Shown: in pieces, positions 6,058-8,326 of the stretch
How the letters are laid out: each line of letters begins with the position of its first letter
How positions within the stretch are numbered: the first letter of the stretch is position 1
NCBI GenBank assembly: GCA_021786455.1
Contig: JAJYNF010000108.1
Location: 1 to 8,326, forward strand
Direction: 5' to 3'
Origin: Acidobacteriota bacterium
Lineage (GTDB): Bacteria > Acidobacteriota > Terriglobia > UBA7540
Length of the DNA stretch: 8,326 nt
The notes under the pieces: model-generated
Seen by the model: only the letters and a program-made list of their open reading frames with translations
The model's database searches: none
Told to the model about the DNA's origin: nothing
Program-made: the position numbers and the translations under genes

Positions 6058-6593
6058 AGGTGCGATGATAGTTGACGCGCCTCCGCGGTTCAAGTCGGCC
6101 GGGGCCGGTTGCCTCACCTGATTTCCCGTCAGCCCGGCGAGTGCCGCGCAGGCGACAAGCTTCATATTCATCTTGAGATAAGTGGGCGCTGACCCTGCGT
6201 GGGCGAGCGTGGAGGCGGCTGCCTCTTCGCGCGGAATGTCTTTCGACATCACTTTTTTAGGTTGGGGGATAAGCTGAATATTCACCGGCCTATTCAATCA
6301 GGTTTGAAATGCGAAGCGGGGTTGCGGCCAGGATATTCCAAGCTAAGGGTACCCTGCCATCGGCCGCGCGGCTTTGACCTCCAGCGCCCTCGCGGTGAAC
6401 GCCCATGGTGTTATGATTGAGAGAGATGACAAGAGCAGAGCCAAGCCCTGGTCCCGGGCAGGGTCGGGGTTTTGGCGGAAGGAGGCAATGAGCAATGCAA
6501 TGGTTATGCTGTTCTCGTAGAACCAAGCTAAACGATTCGAATCCGGATGCCGAAAAGCCGTTGCGTGTCCCATCTCGCGGAGGGATGGGTCGG
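6058..6593. other. Intergenic region between the divergent small-protein and GH92 genes
   Basis: This 536-bp stretch separates the leftward small-protein gene from the rightward GH92 gene. On the minus strand the small-protein frame remains open to 6297, but the translated extension shows no recognisable domain. A perfect 10-bp palindrome AGGGTACCCT lies at 6346-6355. CCCTG (6446-6450) and CAGGG (6459-6463) flank a CCCGGG core. A strong AAGGAGG at 6479-6485 precedes an in-frame ATG at 6495 by 9 nt, so translation of the GH92 frame could begin there, although this would give an overlong N-terminus before the signal peptide. I could identify no convincing promoter by eye. Confidence 0.45.
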
Positions 6594-8326
6594 ATGGCCG
6601 GGAAGGAGCTGGCTAATTCCTTTACGGCCGAGGCACAGTTTCAGATTCGTGGGACGAGCGTCGTGTGGACTCTTATCTTAATTCCGTTGTTGTGCGGAAT
6701 AATCGGGAAACCGGAAAGCGCGCTGGCCGCCCAAACCGCGGGAGGCCGCGGACTTGCTTCAAACGTTGATCCGCTGATTGGCACAGGGAAAGGACCCGGC
6801 GGCAGCGAGAATTTGTTTCCGGGAGCCGTCATGCCTTTCGGCATGGTGCAACTGAGCCCAGACACCCAAAGCCATGGATACGGATATCACTATTATCAGC
6901 GCGACATTCAAGGCTTCAGCATGACGCACATGAGCGGTCCGGGCTGCGCCAACGAGGGCGACGTGTTCTTTACGGCCACCACCGGACCGATATTGACGAG
7001 AATACGCGATTTCGAATCCCCATACTCCCACAGTGACGAATCGTCCTCTCCCGGATATTACCAAGTCAGACTTTCGCGTTGGGGCATTGAGGCCCAGCTA
7101 ACCGCAACGAATCGGACCGGCGTCGCGCGATTCACTTTTCCCGCGGGCAAACCGGCGAACTTCCTGGTTCCCATCAGCCACACGCTTAATTACACAACCG
7201 CGGCCGAGGTGCGCGTAGTCAACAACAACCAAATCATCGGCTACGTGGAAGATCGCGCTTTCTGCGGAAACCATCAAACCTACAAAGTCTATTTCGACAT
7301 GAGCTTCAGCCGGCCTTTTTCCTCTCACGGCACCTGGCGAGGAATCCTACCCAGGGAGCGGCAGAAGGCTCATCGGAGAGCTTCAATGGCCGTTGGGACT
7401 CCATCCGGACAACGGCATCGAGGGATGCGCCCCCTTGTCGTTGCTAATGGCGGCCTTGTAACGCAAACCCGACACCGCCAATGGGTCGGAGCGTATGCAA
7501 GCTGGCCCGCCACTGATCAACCCCAAACCATCACGGTAAGAATTGGTATTTCGTACGTGGACATTGCCGGCGCGAAGAACAATCTGAAGGTGGAAGCTGC
7601 GGCAAAGAGTTTTGCTCAAATCCGGAGAGACGCGAGGGCAGCTTGGAATAAAGCCCTGAGCGTGATTCAAGTAAAGGGCGGAACTGCCGAGGCTCAGCGC
7701 GTTTTTTACACTGCCCTTTACCACTCCCTCCTGATGCCGAGCATTTTCAGTGACGCGGATGGGCGCTACCTCGGCTTCGACGGCAAAATCCACCATGTGG
7801 CTCCGGGCCATCGGGTTTATTGCAATTACTCTGGCTGGGATATCTATCGCAGTGAAATGCCGCTGCTGGCGTTAATCGAGCCGCAACGCATGGAAGACAT
7901 GGCTCAGTCCGTGGTCCTGATGTACCAGCAAGGCGGCTGGATCGGCCGCTGGCCCCAAATCAACCTCTACACGAATGTTATGGCCGGCAGCCCGCTGACC
8001 ACGGTTCTATGCATGGCTTGGCTGGATGGACTTCACAACTTTAATATCAAAGCGGCATGGACCGGCATGGTCAAGGACGCAACAGAAGCCCCCCCGCCCG
8101 GCCACCCCTACAGGGGCGAGGCTGGTATCAAGTGGATTAACCAGCTTCACTACGTCCCGAATGACAAGGTGAGGTATGGGTCGGTCTCGCAGATCCAGGA
8201 AGATTGCATCGCCTACGCATCCCTGTACCGTCTGGCCGTAAAGTTGGGCAAGACCCATGAGGCGAACGTGCTCTACCAGCGCGCGCTTTATTATCGCAAT
8301 GTATTTGATCCTCAAGACCGACCCAT
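6594..8326 (+). CDS. Secreted GH92 family alpha-mannosidase-type glycosidase, 3' end outside window
   Basis: GH92 enzymes are calcium-dependent exo-alpha-mannosidases, mostly alpha-1,2, that act on mannose-rich glycans; a secreted role is likely here. About 577 codons are present and the frame is open at the right edge; the family is usually near 750 residues. Residues 20-46 form a signal peptide (hydrophobic VVWTLILIPLLCGII, likely cleavage ALA|A). NVDPLIGTG at about 57-65, FPGAVMPFGMVQLSPDT near 75-91 and GFSMTHMSGPGC are hallmarks of the N-terminal beta-sandwich. VFYTALYHSLLMPSIFSDAD, NYSGWDIYRSEMPLLALI and QQGGWIGRWPQ mark the helical catalytic domain. The conserved GNDDxGQMS region carrying the catalytic base lies beyond the window. 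ATG 6594 has GGAGGG (6579-6584) 9 nt upstream. ATG 6585 abuts that site, and ATG 6495 has a strong AAGGAGG but gives a very long N-terminus. The segment around 7340-7434 is oddly Arg/His-rich and may hold two compensating frameshifts. Confidence 0.9.
   Translation, partial: MAGKELANSFTAEAQFQIRGTSVVWTLILIPLLCGIIGKPESALAAQTAGGRGLASNVDPLIGTGKGPGGSENLFPGAVMPFGMVQLSPDTQSHGYGYHYYQRDIQGFSMTHMSGPGCANEGDVFFTATTGPILTRIRDFESPYSHSDESSSPGYYQVRLSRWGIEAQLTATNRTGVARFTFPAGKPANFLVPISHTLNYTTAAEVRVVNNNQIIGYVEDRAFCGNHQTYKVYFDMSFSRPFSSHGTWRGILPRERQKAHRRASMAVGTPSGQRHRGMRPLVVANGGLVTQTRHRQWVGAYASWPATDQPQTITVRIGISYVDIAGAKNNLKVEAAAKSFAQIRRDARAAWNKALSVIQVKGGTAEAQRVFYTALYHSLLMPSIFSDADGRYLGFDGKIHHVAPGHRVYCNYSGWDIYRSEMPLLALIEPQRMEDMAQSVVLMYQQGGWIGRWPQINLYTNVMAGSPLTTVLCMAWLDGLHNFNIKAAWTGMVKDATEAPPPGHPYRGEAGIKWINQLHYVPNDKVRYGSVSQIQEDCIAYASLYRLAVKLGKTHEANVLYQRALYYRNVFDPQDRP

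Noticed and set aside
6648..6710. A lipoprotein signal (LLCG) in the GH92 N-terminus
   Set aside because: The residue before Cys is Leu rather than a small residue, and a better signal peptidase I site (ALA|A) follows.
6759..8315. Minus-strand open frames opposite the GH92 gene
   Set aside because: The plus frame has clear GH92 motifs throughout, while the minus frames show none.

Overview
This window most likely comes from an Acidobacteriota-type soil bacterium. That assignment is inferred from gene content: a secreted GH92 glycosidase, a UPF0182 membrane protein, a small exported protein of a kind I associate with acidobacteria, and selenocysteine-containing peroxiredoxin-like proteins. 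No rRNA or other marker gene is present to prove it. The DNA is moderately GC-rich, with a chromosomal look; I saw no insertion sequence, CRISPR array or tRNA.

Layout: (1) 1-89 is non-coding, with inverted repeats. (2) 90-1298 on the minus strand is larC (nickel-pincer cofactor synthesis), standing alone without other lar genes. (3) 1299-1658 is a divergent intergenic region with a strong stem-loop. (4) 1659-2201 and 2242-2688 on the plus strand are two tandem peroxiredoxin-like genes. Each is interrupted by an in-frame TGA exactly where the peroxidatic cysteine belongs, and each TGA is followed at the same distance by a hairpin with a GG-starting apical loop. These read as two selenoproteins, the first with a signal peptide, the second apparently cytoplasmic and starting at TTG. 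(5) 2779-5532 on the minus strand is a large seven-helix UPF0182 membrane protein, convergent with the selenoprotein pair. (6) 5677-6057 on the minus strand is a small predicted secreted protein just upstream of the UPF0182 gene. (7) 6058-6593 is intergenic. (8) 6594 to the right edge on the plus strand is the first ~577 codons of a secreted GH92 alpha-mannosidase family protein, cut by the window end.

The most interesting content is the tandem selenoprotein pair. Standard-code gene calling breaks both genes at TGA. Read through with Sec, the two products align without gaps over 141 residues with 78 identities (hand count), and share the TxxU motif, the catalytic Arg and a C-terminal Cys 98 residues after Sec. 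Together they look like a two-compartment peroxide or organic hydroperoxide defence unit. The remaining genes show no clear pathway link to each other.
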